From contig CAPRTS010000004.1 of assembly GCA_948695535.1 (NCBI GenBank), positions 46,538 to 110,537 on the forward strand: a DNA stretch of 64,000 nt. Reading direction: 5' to 3'. The stretch's first letter is position 1. Each line of letters starts with the position of its first letter. Positions 42,786 through 51,800 of the stretch are shown in pieces. This stretch comes from an uncultured Eubacteriales bacterium (GTDB lineage Bacteria; Bacillota; Clostridia; Christensenellales; UBA1242). The notes below the pieces were generated by a model, which saw only the letters and a program-made list of their open reading frames with translations, was not told the origin of the DNA and ran no database searches. Made by a program: the position numbers and the translations under genes.

Positions 42786-44620
42786 TGAATTTGAAAGCCT
42801 TAATTGTGAGTATCATTTCCGTAATTACGGTTGCAATCTTGGCGATTGTCGGGTATTGCTGCTGGCCCATGATTACCGCCAGCATTACGGATAACAAATA
42901 TTACACTTACGAAGAAATCCAACAAAGTTACCAAGACGGCTATAACGATGGTGCTAAAAGTGAAAGTGAACTGATTGCACAAGTTGCGTATTATAAAACT
43001 TTGGTCGATGAGTATTACAACAATGTCAATACCTTAAATAACGAGATTAGTTTATTAAGTAAAAATAACCAAGGATTAAAAGAACGAATTGACCGATTAC
43101 AAAATACGGAACAAGCACAAGCCAATACGATTGCTAACTTGCAAGGCATTATTGCTGCTAACCAGACAGTGGTTGACGACCTGAATAATCAACTATATGT
43201 CTTAAAAAAGAACATTAAGTATTACGAACAAGTCATTGCTAATCTGGAATTAGAAAACCAAGTAGTCGCGACATTTGAGTTTAACGGAATAATTTGTAAC
43301 ATTCAATTACTAGACTATAACGCCATTGCTGCTGATCCCAATCCGGCTTCGACGGAGAACATAATCTTTAACGGCTGGACGGTTAATGGGGAACCCGTCG
43401 ATTTGAGTACCTATCATATTACCAAGAATACTCGTTTCGTCGCCGATGTTATTTATCGCTATACCGTCAATTTCACAGTCGATGGTGAGAATATTGAACA
43501 GCAAATTTTAGTTAAGGACCAAACGGCAGCATTGCCCGAAACTCCAGTTAAAGATGGTTATGAATTTGATGGTTGGTCAATAGATGGCACGAATTTGATT
43601 GGTGTTGCTAACACGCCGATTACGGCGGATACCAATTATTTCGCGGTATTTACTAAATTACACACAGTAATCTTTAAGCAAGACGGAAAGACTGTTGTTA
43701 ATCTAACTGTTCGTGATAACGATTATGTTAATGCCCCTGATTTAACATTGGCAGATAACATAATTTTTGACGGCTGGTTGGTGGATGGTGAATTAGTTGA
43801 AGTTGCGAATTATCAAATTAAGTGTGATGTAACGTTTGTTGCCAGTTTAACCAAAAAAGAAAGTTACTTTGAACCGGTAAGTTTCACAGTTGTTAATGAT
43901 AAAAATTTGTCGGGAGCAAGCATTTGGTCAGATGGTGAGAACCTATATTATTCATCAAGTAGTACGCAATACGTTTATAACCATAATACCGGTGAGTGGT
44001 CAACTAAGACTTGGAGTGGTAGCCTTACATCATTTAGCGCCAGTTATATTTGGTCGGATGGAACTAATATTTACTACTCAACTTATTTGAAACAATATGT
44101 CTTAAATAAAGCCACGACAACTTGGGAAGAAAAGGTTTGGGGTGGCATGGCTTACCCCAATAAAAGTGAAATATGGACGGACGGTACCGATATTTATCTA
44201 TCGACGATGAACCCGAACAACAACTATATTTTGAATCGTCAAAATTCAACGTGGGTCAAAATTTCTTGGCAAGGCGTGTATAACGACTATTTTCATGGCA
44301 GTCGGATCTGGTCCGATGGGGTAAATACCTACTTTTCGTTAAGGGATGATTACCAATATGTATTACAAAAAGGTACGAATACCTGGGTAAATAAAACCTG
44401 GAATGGCTTTGTTCCACAAGTGACTAGTTATATCTGGTCCGACGGCGAAAACACTTATTATTCAGATGTCACTAACAATCAATTTTATGTATTAGATGTT
44501 GCCACTTCAACTTGGCTGCCTAAGAAATGGAATATCTATCTTGATCCAAAGTATTTTTGGTGGGATGGCGATACGATGTATTATTCCAGTGGAAAAACGC
44601 ACTATGTGTTGGTGAAATAA
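42782..44620 (+). CDS. Anchored adsorption-like protein: coiled coil, InlB-like repeats, six-repeat kelch-like domain
   Basis: 612 residues. Membrane helix (about 10-33), coiled coil (about 60-160, rich in Asn, Gln, Leu), three InlB/SHIRT-like modules (NIIFNGWTVNGEPVD, YEFDGWSIDG, NIIFDGWLVDG), then from about 380 to the end six repeats of about 40-46 residues, each beginning with a W-S/T/W-DG motif (SIWSDGENLYYS, YIWSDGTNIYYS, EIWTDGTDIYLS, RIWSDGVNTYFS, YIWSDGENTYYS, YFWWDGDTMYYS). Six such blades suggest a beta-propeller that binds a ligand. By position it would be the pIII-like receptor-binding protein. The stop overlaps the Zot start. Confidence 0.7.
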   Translation: MMNLKALIVSIISVITVAILAIVGYCCWPMITASITDNKYYTYEEIQQSYQDGYNDGAKSESELIAQVAYYKTLVDEYYNNVNTLNNEISLLSKNNQGLKERIDRLQNTEQAQANTIANLQGIIAANQTVVDDLNNQLYVLKKNIKYYEQVIANLELENQVVATFEFNGIICNIQLLDYNAIAADPNPASTENIIFNGWTVNGEPVDLSTYHITKNTRFVADVIYRYTVNFTVDGENIEQQILVKDQTAALPETPVKDGYEFDGWSIDGTNLIGVANTPITADTNYFAVFTKLHTVIFKQDGKTVVNLTVRDNDYVNAPDLTLADNIIFDGWLVDGELVEVANYQIKCDVTFVASLTKKESYFEPVSFTVVNDKNLSGASIWSDGENLYYSSSSTQYVYNHNTGEWSTKTWSGSLTSFSASYIWSDGTNIYYSTYLKQYVLNKATTTWEEKVWGGMAYPNKSEIWTDGTDIYLSTMNPNNNYILNRQNSTWVKISWQGVYNDYFHGSRIWSDGVNTYFSLRDDYQYVLQKGTNTWVNKTWNGFVPQVTSYIWSDGENTYYSDVTNNQFYVLDVATSTWLPKKWNIYLDPKYFWWDGDTMYYSSGKTHYVLVK

Positions 44621-45462
44621 TGATTACCATTATTTTTGCCCCACCACGAACGGGGAAGACTTGTTACATGACGCACTGCTTAAATCAATTTGCTTTTGAC
44701 AAAACGCGTAATCGTAAAATGGCCAATGAGATAACAAATAAGAATGAATGTGGTTTTAATTTAAGTGTCCCTAAACACTGTGTTAGTGCGAATTACGCCA
44801 TTACTTTCCGTAAGTTTCGTTACCGCCCACGCACCAGTCGGATGATTAACCCATTTCGGTTGGGGTTTGCTAATCCGTATGTTAAGACCCATTTTAATCT
44901 GCCTTACGAAGTAATTGGCATTACGGAAGCTCAAAAATACTTGAATAGTCGCATGAGCATGTATTTCCCTGAATGGCAGAGCCGGTGGTACGAACAGCAT
45001 GGACACAATAATTTAGATATTTATTTAGACACCCAACGCCCAATGTTAATTGATGTGAACATTAGAGAGTTAGCCCAGTTTGTGGAAATCGTGCAACTGT
45101 GGCTGACTTACGATGACCGTAAACGGGTTTGTGGTTTGCGATGGTTAATTCGTAAGATTGCCAATAGTCAGTTATTTGATCGTTATCTGGCCTCTGGGAA
45201 ACAGGATACCGCGTGCTACACGGAAGAATTCGTGGTGGCTGATTACAATGTGTTCGCGATGTACGATAGCCAGTGTTGTAAGCCCAAATTCTATGCGGGA
45301 CATTTTGACGAAGATTTTGATTACCAAGCAAGTCAGCCCACGGAAGAATCTTTACAAGGTTACCTTGACTACCTAGAAAATAACGATGACGAGTTGCCAG
45401 CAAATTTTTATGTTAAAAGGAGTAAACCCGATGCTAAACTTTCACAAGAACGATTTAATTGA
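44620..45462 (+). CDS. Zot-like (pI-type) assembly ATPase
   Basis: 280 residues. N-terminal MITIIFAPPRTGKTCYMTHC holds a Walker A (APPRTGKT, 7-14) directly after the first beta-strand, as in Zot/pI of filamentous phages; VIGITEAQKYLNSRM fits the Walker-B region, and DIYLDTQRPMLIDVNIRELAQ is the sensor-like segment typical of Zot. No membrane helix is present, whereas classical pI/Zot proteins have one. The ATG overlaps the previous stop (TAATG). The 3' end overlaps the next small gene by 32 bp. Confidence 0.8.
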   Translation: MITIIFAPPRTGKTCYMTHCLNQFAFDKTRNRKMANEITNKNECGFNLSVPKHCVSANYAITFRKFRYRPRTSRMINPFRLGFANPYVKTHFNLPYEVIGITEAQKYLNSRMSMYFPEWQSRWYEQHGHNNLDIYLDTQRPMLIDVNIRELAQFVEIVQLWLTYDDRKRVCGLRWLIRKIANSQLFDRYLASGKQDTACYTEEFVVADYNVFAMYDSQCCKPKFYAGHFDEDFDYQASQPTEESLQGYLDYLENNDDELPANFYVKRSKPDAKLSQERFN

Positions 45463-45655
45463 TGCCACCTTAGTGCGGTATTACCAAAGTTTTGAACACA
45501 CTTTAGATACCGTGGATTATGTGCCAGAAAAATACAATCAAAAAATTTGTCAGTACATTTTTAAGAATATGAAACGAACTTTCCGCAAGATTGATCGGGA
45601 AGATCGTAAATACCAACGGCAGTTGCGTAAAGGCGGTGGTGATGGCGTATCTTGA
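45431..45655 (+). CDS. Small charged protein between Zot and Rep
   Basis: 74 residues (MLNFHKNDLIDATLVRYYQS...), start at 45431 chosen because AAAAGGAGT precedes it. The C-terminus is basic (KIDREDRKYQRQLRKGG). It overlaps the Zot gene by 32 bp and the Rep gene by 14 bp. A tightly packed phage-like arrangement; function unknown. Confidence 0.6.
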   Translation: MLNFHKNDLIDATLVRYYQSFEHTLDTVDYVPEKYNQKICQYIFKNMKRTFRKIDREDRKYQRQLRKGGGDGVS

Positions 45656-46568
45656 TGCAAAAGTGTATTTTGATGGCAGCCATTATATTGCGATTCCTCA
45701 CATCACAAGGTTTGTAAAGAAACGAAAGCTAACTCCAGAAGAACCACTTATGCAAGGTGAACAGGACTTGGGGACGCCCAAGCCCTGTCTGCCGTTGCCT
45801 TCACGCAAAGCATTGTTTAACGAATTATACAAGGAACACATTGATTTACCACGCCGTGAACGCGTAGCAAAAATTACCCAAGCAATGACGCCATATTTCA
45901 AGGATAACGAACAATGTCAAAACTTTCTACAACGCCAAATGGAACGCAAAAAACGAAACTTAATCGCTCGTCGTACACGAATGTTTCGTAAAGCTAGCTT
46001 AATTGATTTTAATTACTTCGCAACATTTACTTACGATGACGCGAAACATACTGAACAATCGTTTAAGAAAGGTTTGCAAACTTGTTTCCGTAATTTGTGT
46101 TATCGCCAACATTGGCAGTATCTGGGCGTTTGGGAACGGGCACCCGTAACCAAACGGTTGCATTTCCACGGTTTATTCCGTATTGCGTCAGAAGCCATGG
46201 TTGGTGAATTATTTAGCCATACCGATTACAATTTGTCTTTACATAAACGAACCACGACCATTCAAAACAGTTATTTTAATGGTCGGTTTGGTCGTACTGA
46301 TTTTGAATATATCGCCAGCAATAAAGACCTAATCAGAGAACTGCAATACATCTGCAAATACTTAGAAAAAACGGAAGAAAGAATTGTGTACAGTAAAGGT
46401 CTGTACCAATACTTTGTGAGTGACATCATGAATACGGATGTGGTCTGTCGGATTGGCCGCGAAGACCGCAAACTTTTGCTGTTTGATGATTTTACTTGTA
46501 TCAACACTGGTAAAATCCAAGGCAAAGTTAGCCCGACGACGATTGCCAAAATGCGAAAAAGTAACTGA
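45642..46568 (+). CDS. HUH-type rolling-circle replication initiator
   Basis: 308 residues. Motif 1 FATFTYDD (about 126), motif 2 RLHFHGLFRI with the HUH histidines (about 173-175), motif 3 YICKYLEK (Y-x-x-K-Y, about 235-239) carrying the nicking tyrosine. This is the Rep set of ssDNA phages and rolling-circle plasmids; there is no helicase domain. I start at the ATG at 45642 inside the preceding gene; the frame is open upstream to 45591. A hairpin-rich GC island follows directly. Confidence 0.87.
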   Translation: MAYLDAKVYFDGSHYIAIPHITRFVKKRKLTPEEPLMQGEQDLGTPKPCLPLPSRKALFNELYKEHIDLPRRERVAKITQAMTPYFKDNEQCQNFLQRQMERKKRNLIARRTRMFRKASLIDFNYFATFTYDDAKHTEQSFKKGLQTCFRNLCYRQHWQYLGVWERAPVTKRLHFHGLFRIASEAMVGELFSHTDYNLSLHKRTTTIQNSYFNGRFGRTDFEYIASNKDLIRELQYICKYLEKTEERIVYSKGLYQYFVSDIMNTDVVCRIGREDRKLLLFDDFTCINTGKIQGKVSPTTIAKMRKSN

Positions 46569-46585
46569 CGGACGGTGTGCTGGGC

Positions 46586-46687
46586 GCTGGCTTTAGCCCG
46601 CCAGCCACCGCTTGTGGACGCGTTACAGTGGTGGAGTGGCGGGTGCTTGTTGGCGGAGCTTTAGCGACGCCACTTGTTATATACAAG
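46586..46687. other. GC-rich hairpin cluster between rep and integrase
   Basis: GCTGGC/GCCAGC (46586-46605); GTGGCG/CGCCAC (46636-46673) with the alternative TGGCG/CGCCA (46651-46672); CTTGT/ACAAG (46673-46687). The stretch is far richer in GC than its surroundings and has no ORF. Candidate double-strand origin or packaging signal. Confidence 0.55.
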
Positions 46688-46737
46688 CACACGCCGCGCT
46701 CTCAAAGTATACTTTTTAAGGTTAAAAGGAGAGAAAA

Positions 46738-47655
46738 ATGCTATACAAAGAATGGTTAGCAACTTGGTTGGAAAACTATGTTAAACCAACAAGCAAAAGC
46801 CGTACCTATGCGCGTTACACGGAACTGGTGCGGCAACACCTTGGCGGGGTGGGTGATTACGCATTGGGCGAACTGACGCCGTTGGTTTTGCAACAATTTG
46901 TCATGAGCTTGTTGCAAGGTGGTAACTTAAAGACACGGCAAGGTTTGTCGGCTAATTCCGTCAATACGATCATCTCGGTAATGCAAAGTTCCTTAAAGAC
47001 GGCGTATAACCTGAGACTAATTGCCGAAAATGTTGGCACTAAAATTCAACGCCCCAAGATTACGGAAAAACAAGTCGTATGTTTTACCGTTACAGAGCAG
47101 AAGCAAATTGAACAATTTGTTTTGACCAGCAAGAAAAAGAAATTGTACGGCATTATCGTGTGCTTATACACCGGTTTACGTATTGGTGAACTATTGGCGT
47201 TAAAGTGGAACGACATTGATTTTGGTAAGGAGTTATTACACGTCAATCGTACTTGTTACGATACGCGTCATGGCCGAGTCGACGACACGCCCAAAACCAA
47301 AACTTCGGTACGGGTGATTCCTATTCCTAAACCAATCATGGCCTTGTTTAAGGAATTAAAACGGGCAACCAATCACGCTTACGTCATCACCAACCACGAC
47401 CAAATTATTGCGGTACGTTCGTACCAACGCAGTTTTGAACTGCTATTAAAACGCTTGCACATTACCCACAAAGGCTTTCATGCGTTACGCCATACCTTTG
47501 CGACACGGGCTTTGGAGTGTGGTATGGACGTCAAAACCTTGTCCGAGATTTTAGGTCATAAAAATTCGCAAATCACCTTAAACCGTTACGCCCATAGTTT
47601 GATCGAACACAAAATTGATGTCATGAATAAGCTGGGCAAATTGTTGCAAAATTAA
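46738..47655 (+). CDS. Tyrosine site-specific integrase
   Basis: 305 residues. N-terminal SAM-like DNA-binding domain (WLATWLENYVKPTSKSRTYA), then the catalytic domain: Arg148 in YTGLRIGE, lysine in KTKTSVRVIPI, HALRHTFATR (H-x-x-R), LGHKNSQ and the nucleophile Tyr284 in NRYAHS. AAAAGGAGAG 7 nt before the ATG. It closes the inovirus-like element on the right. Phage-type Int. Confidence 0.93.
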   Translation: MLYKEWLATWLENYVKPTSKSRTYARYTELVRQHLGGVGDYALGELTPLVLQQFVMSLLQGGNLKTRQGLSANSVNTIISVMQSSLKTAYNLRLIAENVGTKIQRPKITEKQVVCFTVTEQKQIEQFVLTSKKKKLYGIIVCLYTGLRIGELLALKWNDIDFGKELLHVNRTCYDTRHGRVDDTPKTKTSVRVIPIPKPIMALFKELKRATNHAYVITNHDQIIAVRSYQRSFELLLKRLHITHKGFHALRHTFATRALECGMDVKTLSEILGHKNSQITLNRYAHSLIEHKIDVMNKLGKLLQN

Positions 47656-48656
47656 AAATATTAGCAAGCTATAGAATTTTCCAAACCAATAATGATTTGT
47701 TGAGAATAATGATTAAAGATTTTAGACAAATAACTAATTAATTTTGATTATTGTGTTAGTAATAGTATAATAGTGATGTAGGAGATATGTGGTGAAGAAC
47801 GAAGTTGTTGTTAAAGGTATCAATGTAAATTATAGAAAGATAAATCAAGAAGATTATATTTCTTTAACAGATATTGCAAAAGCAAGAAACGCAAAAGAGC
47901 CAAAAGATGTTGTTAAAAGTTGGCTGAGAAGCAGAGCCACCCTTGAATACTTGGCATTATGGGAGAACTTTTATAATCCAAATTTTAAATGGGACGAAAT
48001 CGACCCCTTATTAGCACAAACTGGTAAAAATGATTTCACTATGTCTCCAACTCGTTGGATAGAAGAATTTAACGCTATTGGTATAACTGCTAAGCAGGGT
48101 AAAAATGGTGGAACTTATGCTCACCAAGATATTGCCTTTAAGTTTGCTAGTTGGATTTCTGCTGAATTTGAATTTTATTTAATTAAAGAATTTCAACGGC
48201 TAAAAATACAGGAACAACAAAGTTTAGAATGGAACGCCAAAAGGGAACTTGCCAAACTAAATTACCATATCCATACCGATGCAATAAAGGAAAATTTAAT
48301 TGTGCCAACACTGACAAAGAGTCAAATCAATTTTGTCTATGCTAGTGAAGCGGATGTGTTGAATGTCGCTTTATTTGGAAAAACTGCTGCCGAATGGCGA
48401 AAAGAAAATCCTATTCTTAAAGGTAATATCAGAGATTACGCAAGCATTGAGCAATTATTAGTGATTGCTAACATGGAAAGCTTAAATGCCTACTTAATTG
48501 AGCAGAATATCACACAAAGTGAACGGCTTGTGCAACTTAACAGCATGGCAAAATCTCAATTAAGAGTTTTGCAACAAGTAAATTCAAAATTACTCTTAAC
48601 GGATGAAAAAATTAACAATAACTAGAGTTTTCGATTGAGAAATTTTGCAAAATTAA
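47644..48656 (+). repeat. 12-bp direct repeat bracketing the KilA-N gene
   Basis: TTGCAAAATTAA at 47644-47655 (last codons of the integrase) and again at 48645-48656, after the KilA-N gene. Integrase-gene ends often contain att sites, so this may be a duplicated core; an AT-rich 12-mer can also recur by chance. Confidence 0.4.
47789..48625 (+). CDS. KilA-N domain protein
   Basis: 278 residues. KilA-N motif: YRKINQEDYISLTDIAKARN, WLRSRATLEYLALWE, then GKNGGTYAHQDIAFKFASWISAEFEFYLIKEFQRL. C-terminal region (about 145-278) is helical. KilA-N proteins are DNA-binding proteins of phages and defence or satellite elements. Start is one of two adjacent GTG codons after TAGGAGAT. AT-rich; bracketed by a 12-bp direct repeat. 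TATAAT (about 47767) lies upstream. Confidence 0.85.
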   Translation: MVKNEVVVKGINVNYRKINQEDYISLTDIAKARNAKEPKDVVKSWLRSRATLEYLALWENFYNPNFKWDEIDPLLAQTGKNDFTMSPTRWIEEFNAIGITAKQGKNGGTYAHQDIAFKFASWISAEFEFYLIKEFQRLKIQEQQSLEWNAKRELAKLNYHIHTDAIKENLIVPTLTKSQINFVYASEADVLNVALFGKTAAEWRKENPILKGNIRDYASIEQLLVIANMESLNAYLIEQNITQSERLVQLNSMAKSQLRVLQQVNSKLLLTDEKINNN

Positions 48657-48660
48657 CCCA

Positions 48661-48692
48661 ATAAAAAAGCCACCGAATAATCTATTCGGTGG
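48661..48692 (-). terminator. Hairpin with T-run on the minus strand
   Basis: CCACCGAATA/TATTCGGTGG (48670-48692, 3-nt loop) followed on the minus strand by GCTTTTTTAT. A related TATTCGGTG-like copy occurs again at about 48809-48818. Confidence 0.6.
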
Positions 48693-48862
48693 ACAAATTT
48701 CACCTTAATTATATTCAAACTATCATTAAATTGCAAGTATTTTTATCATTTATGTACAGCTAACGACTTTTATTATTGTTTTAGCCCTTGTTTTGTTCAT
48801 CAAATAGATTATTCGGTGAACAAAATCTCTGCAAAATGTTCATCTAAAAGGGGCATGGGAAA

Positions 48863-51800
48863 ATGAAAAAATTGAAAAATTGGTTCAAATGTTTGGTACT
48901 GGTCGGTGCGTTATTGTGTACCGGCGTAGGAATGTCCGCGTGCAGCTTTGGATTTGGTAACCAAACTCAATCTTATAAGATTACTTATTATGCCAACGAC
49001 GGAACTGAAAGTTATCGAACCGAAACTTGTTATGATTATCAAAAAGATGCCTTTACTATTGGAGTGGGCATGGGTTTTGACCGTCCGTGGTATCGCTTTG
49101 TGGAATGGAATACTGCGGCAGATGGCACCGGTACGGCTTATGAATCGTGTGCTGAATACCAAATCACCGGTGATCTTAATCTGTACGCTATTTGGGAAGA
49201 TGCAACACGGCAAATTACTTATCACGCTAACGATGGTACGGAACAAACTACTATCCAGACATTTGATAGCAGTCGTTATGTAAACCTAAAAGCGAATAAT
49301 GCATTTACGCGGACCGGGTACGAAATTACCAAATGGAACACAACTGCGGACGGTAGTGGTACTGTGTACTATCCCGGCAACTCTGATAAATTGACCGATA
49401 ACCTAGATTTGTATGCGGTTTGGCAATTAAAAAATTATTCTCTATCTTACAATTATTATACTGACAATGGTTCTTCTTTGTCGGGTGTAACCAAAGCAAA
49501 TAATCCGTCAAGCTACAATGTTGAAACCCCGACCATTACACTACAAGCACCGAGTAAAACTGGTTATACTTTTGAAGGCTGGTATCGCGAACGCGAATTC
49601 ATTAACCCTGTAACCGAAATTACCCAAGGTTCGACGGGGGATATTCGCTTGTATGCAAAATTTTCGCTAATACCGTATACCATTACCTATGAACTAGACG
49701 GTGGCACAAATGGTGATAACCCGTCGACATATAATGTCACGACTTCGACATTTACGCTGCAAGCGCCGACAAAGGATGGGTATACTTTTGATGGTTGGTA
49801 TCGTGAATCTGAATTTATTAACCGCGTAACCCGAATTACCCAAGGCACGACGGGGGAGATTACCCTATATGCTAAATTTACATTAACTAATTATTCAATC
49901 ACCTATGTACTAAACGGTGGTGTTAATGGTAATAATCCGTCTGCGTACACTATAGAAACGGATAGTTTTGCTTTGTCAATGCCAACTAAAAATGGTTATC
50001 ACTTCGATGGCTGGTATAGTGAAAGTAATTTCGTTAATCAAGTGACTGAAATTACTAAAGGGACGATGGGGAACATTACTCTGTACGCCAAATTTGAGTC
50101 AATTTCTTATACTATTACTTATGAGCTGGACGGTGGTGTCAATGGGAATAATCGGTCAGTTTACACTTGCACAAACAGTTTTATTTTGCAAGACCCGAGT
50201 AAAAACGGTTATTACTTTGGTGGCTGGTACAGCGATAGTAATTATGCTAACAAAGTTACTCAAATAAAGTATGGCACCACGGGAGATATAACTTTGTACG
50301 CAAGATGGTGCACAAACGAAGACATTTATAACGTTGATAATGACACCATCATAGGACTTAACGACATTGGAAAGACTTTATCGTTAAAGATACTAGACAT
50401 TCCTAGTCAAATTAAAGGTGTCAACATTACGGCGATTGGTTTGGAGGCGTTCCGCAATAATAAAACTTTAACCAAAGTCGTCATTCCAGCTGGTATAACC
50501 GACATTGGTAATGATGCGTTCTATAATTGCAGTATGTTGAATGAAGTTCATATTACCGATTTAAGTGCTTGGATTCAAATTGATTTTGGTAATAAGTTCG
50601 CTAATCCGCTATGCTCTAATGATAATGAAGTCAACTTATACCTTAATGGTGAGATGGTGACTGATTTAGTTATCCCTGATGGGGTAATTCATATTGGTAG
50701 TTATGTTTTCTATGGTCGTAAAGATATAACCAGTATAACAATTCCCGACTGCGTGACCAGTATTGGCAATTACGCGTTTGATGGTTGCAGTGGCTTGACC
50801 AGTGTGATAATTGGTAGTGGTGTAACAAGTCTCAATGGATTCTCTTTTAGCGGAAATACGAATTTAACTACAGTGGTGATTGGTAACAATGTGACCAGCA
50901 TAAGTAATGGTGCATTCTCTGGTTGTTCGTCACTACAAAATATTACCTTACCGTTCGTGGGTGACAGTGCAAATGCAACAGATGCTGCGTCTTTATTCGG
51001 TTATATTTTTGGTACTAGTAAGTACATTGGTGGTACTAGCACTCGACAGTGTTATACAAGTTCAGATGCTGTGTATTATATCCCAACAACGTTAACAACT
51101 GTGACCATTACAGGGGGTAGGATTTCGTATGGTGCGTTCTATAATTGCAGTGACTTGACGAGTATAACAATTGGTAACGGCGTGACTAGTATTGGTATTT
51201 CTGCGTTCAAGAATTGCAGAAATTTAACAAATATTACGATCCCCGATAGCGTGACCAGTATTGGTTGTGCTGCGTTCTCTGGTTGTTCGTCACTACAAAA
51301 TATTACCTTACCGTTCGTAGGATATGAAAGGGATGCAACAGATACTTCGTCCCGGTTTGGTTATATTTTTGGTTATAGCAGTTTTAATGGTGGTATCAAG
51401 ATAGAACAGGGTCATTCTTCTTCTGCTGCGACCTATTACATTCCAGCAACATTAACTACTGTGACCATTACAGGAGATAACATCCCATCTGATGCGTTCT
51501 GTAGTTGCTTTGGCTTGACGAGTATAACGATTAGTAATGGTGTGACCAGTATTGGTGATAAAGCGTTCGAATATTGCAGTAAATTGACGAGTATAACGAT
51601 TGGTAATAGCGTGACCAGCATTGGCAAGTATGCGTTCTATTATTGTAGTAGTTTAGCAAATATTACGATTCCCGATAGCGTGACCAGTATTGGCAATTCC
51701 GCGTTTGATGGTTGCAGTGGTTTAACTAGTGTGATAATTGGTAACGGTGTGACAAGTCTCAATGGATTTTTTGGCGGAAAGGCTAATTTAACCACAGTGG

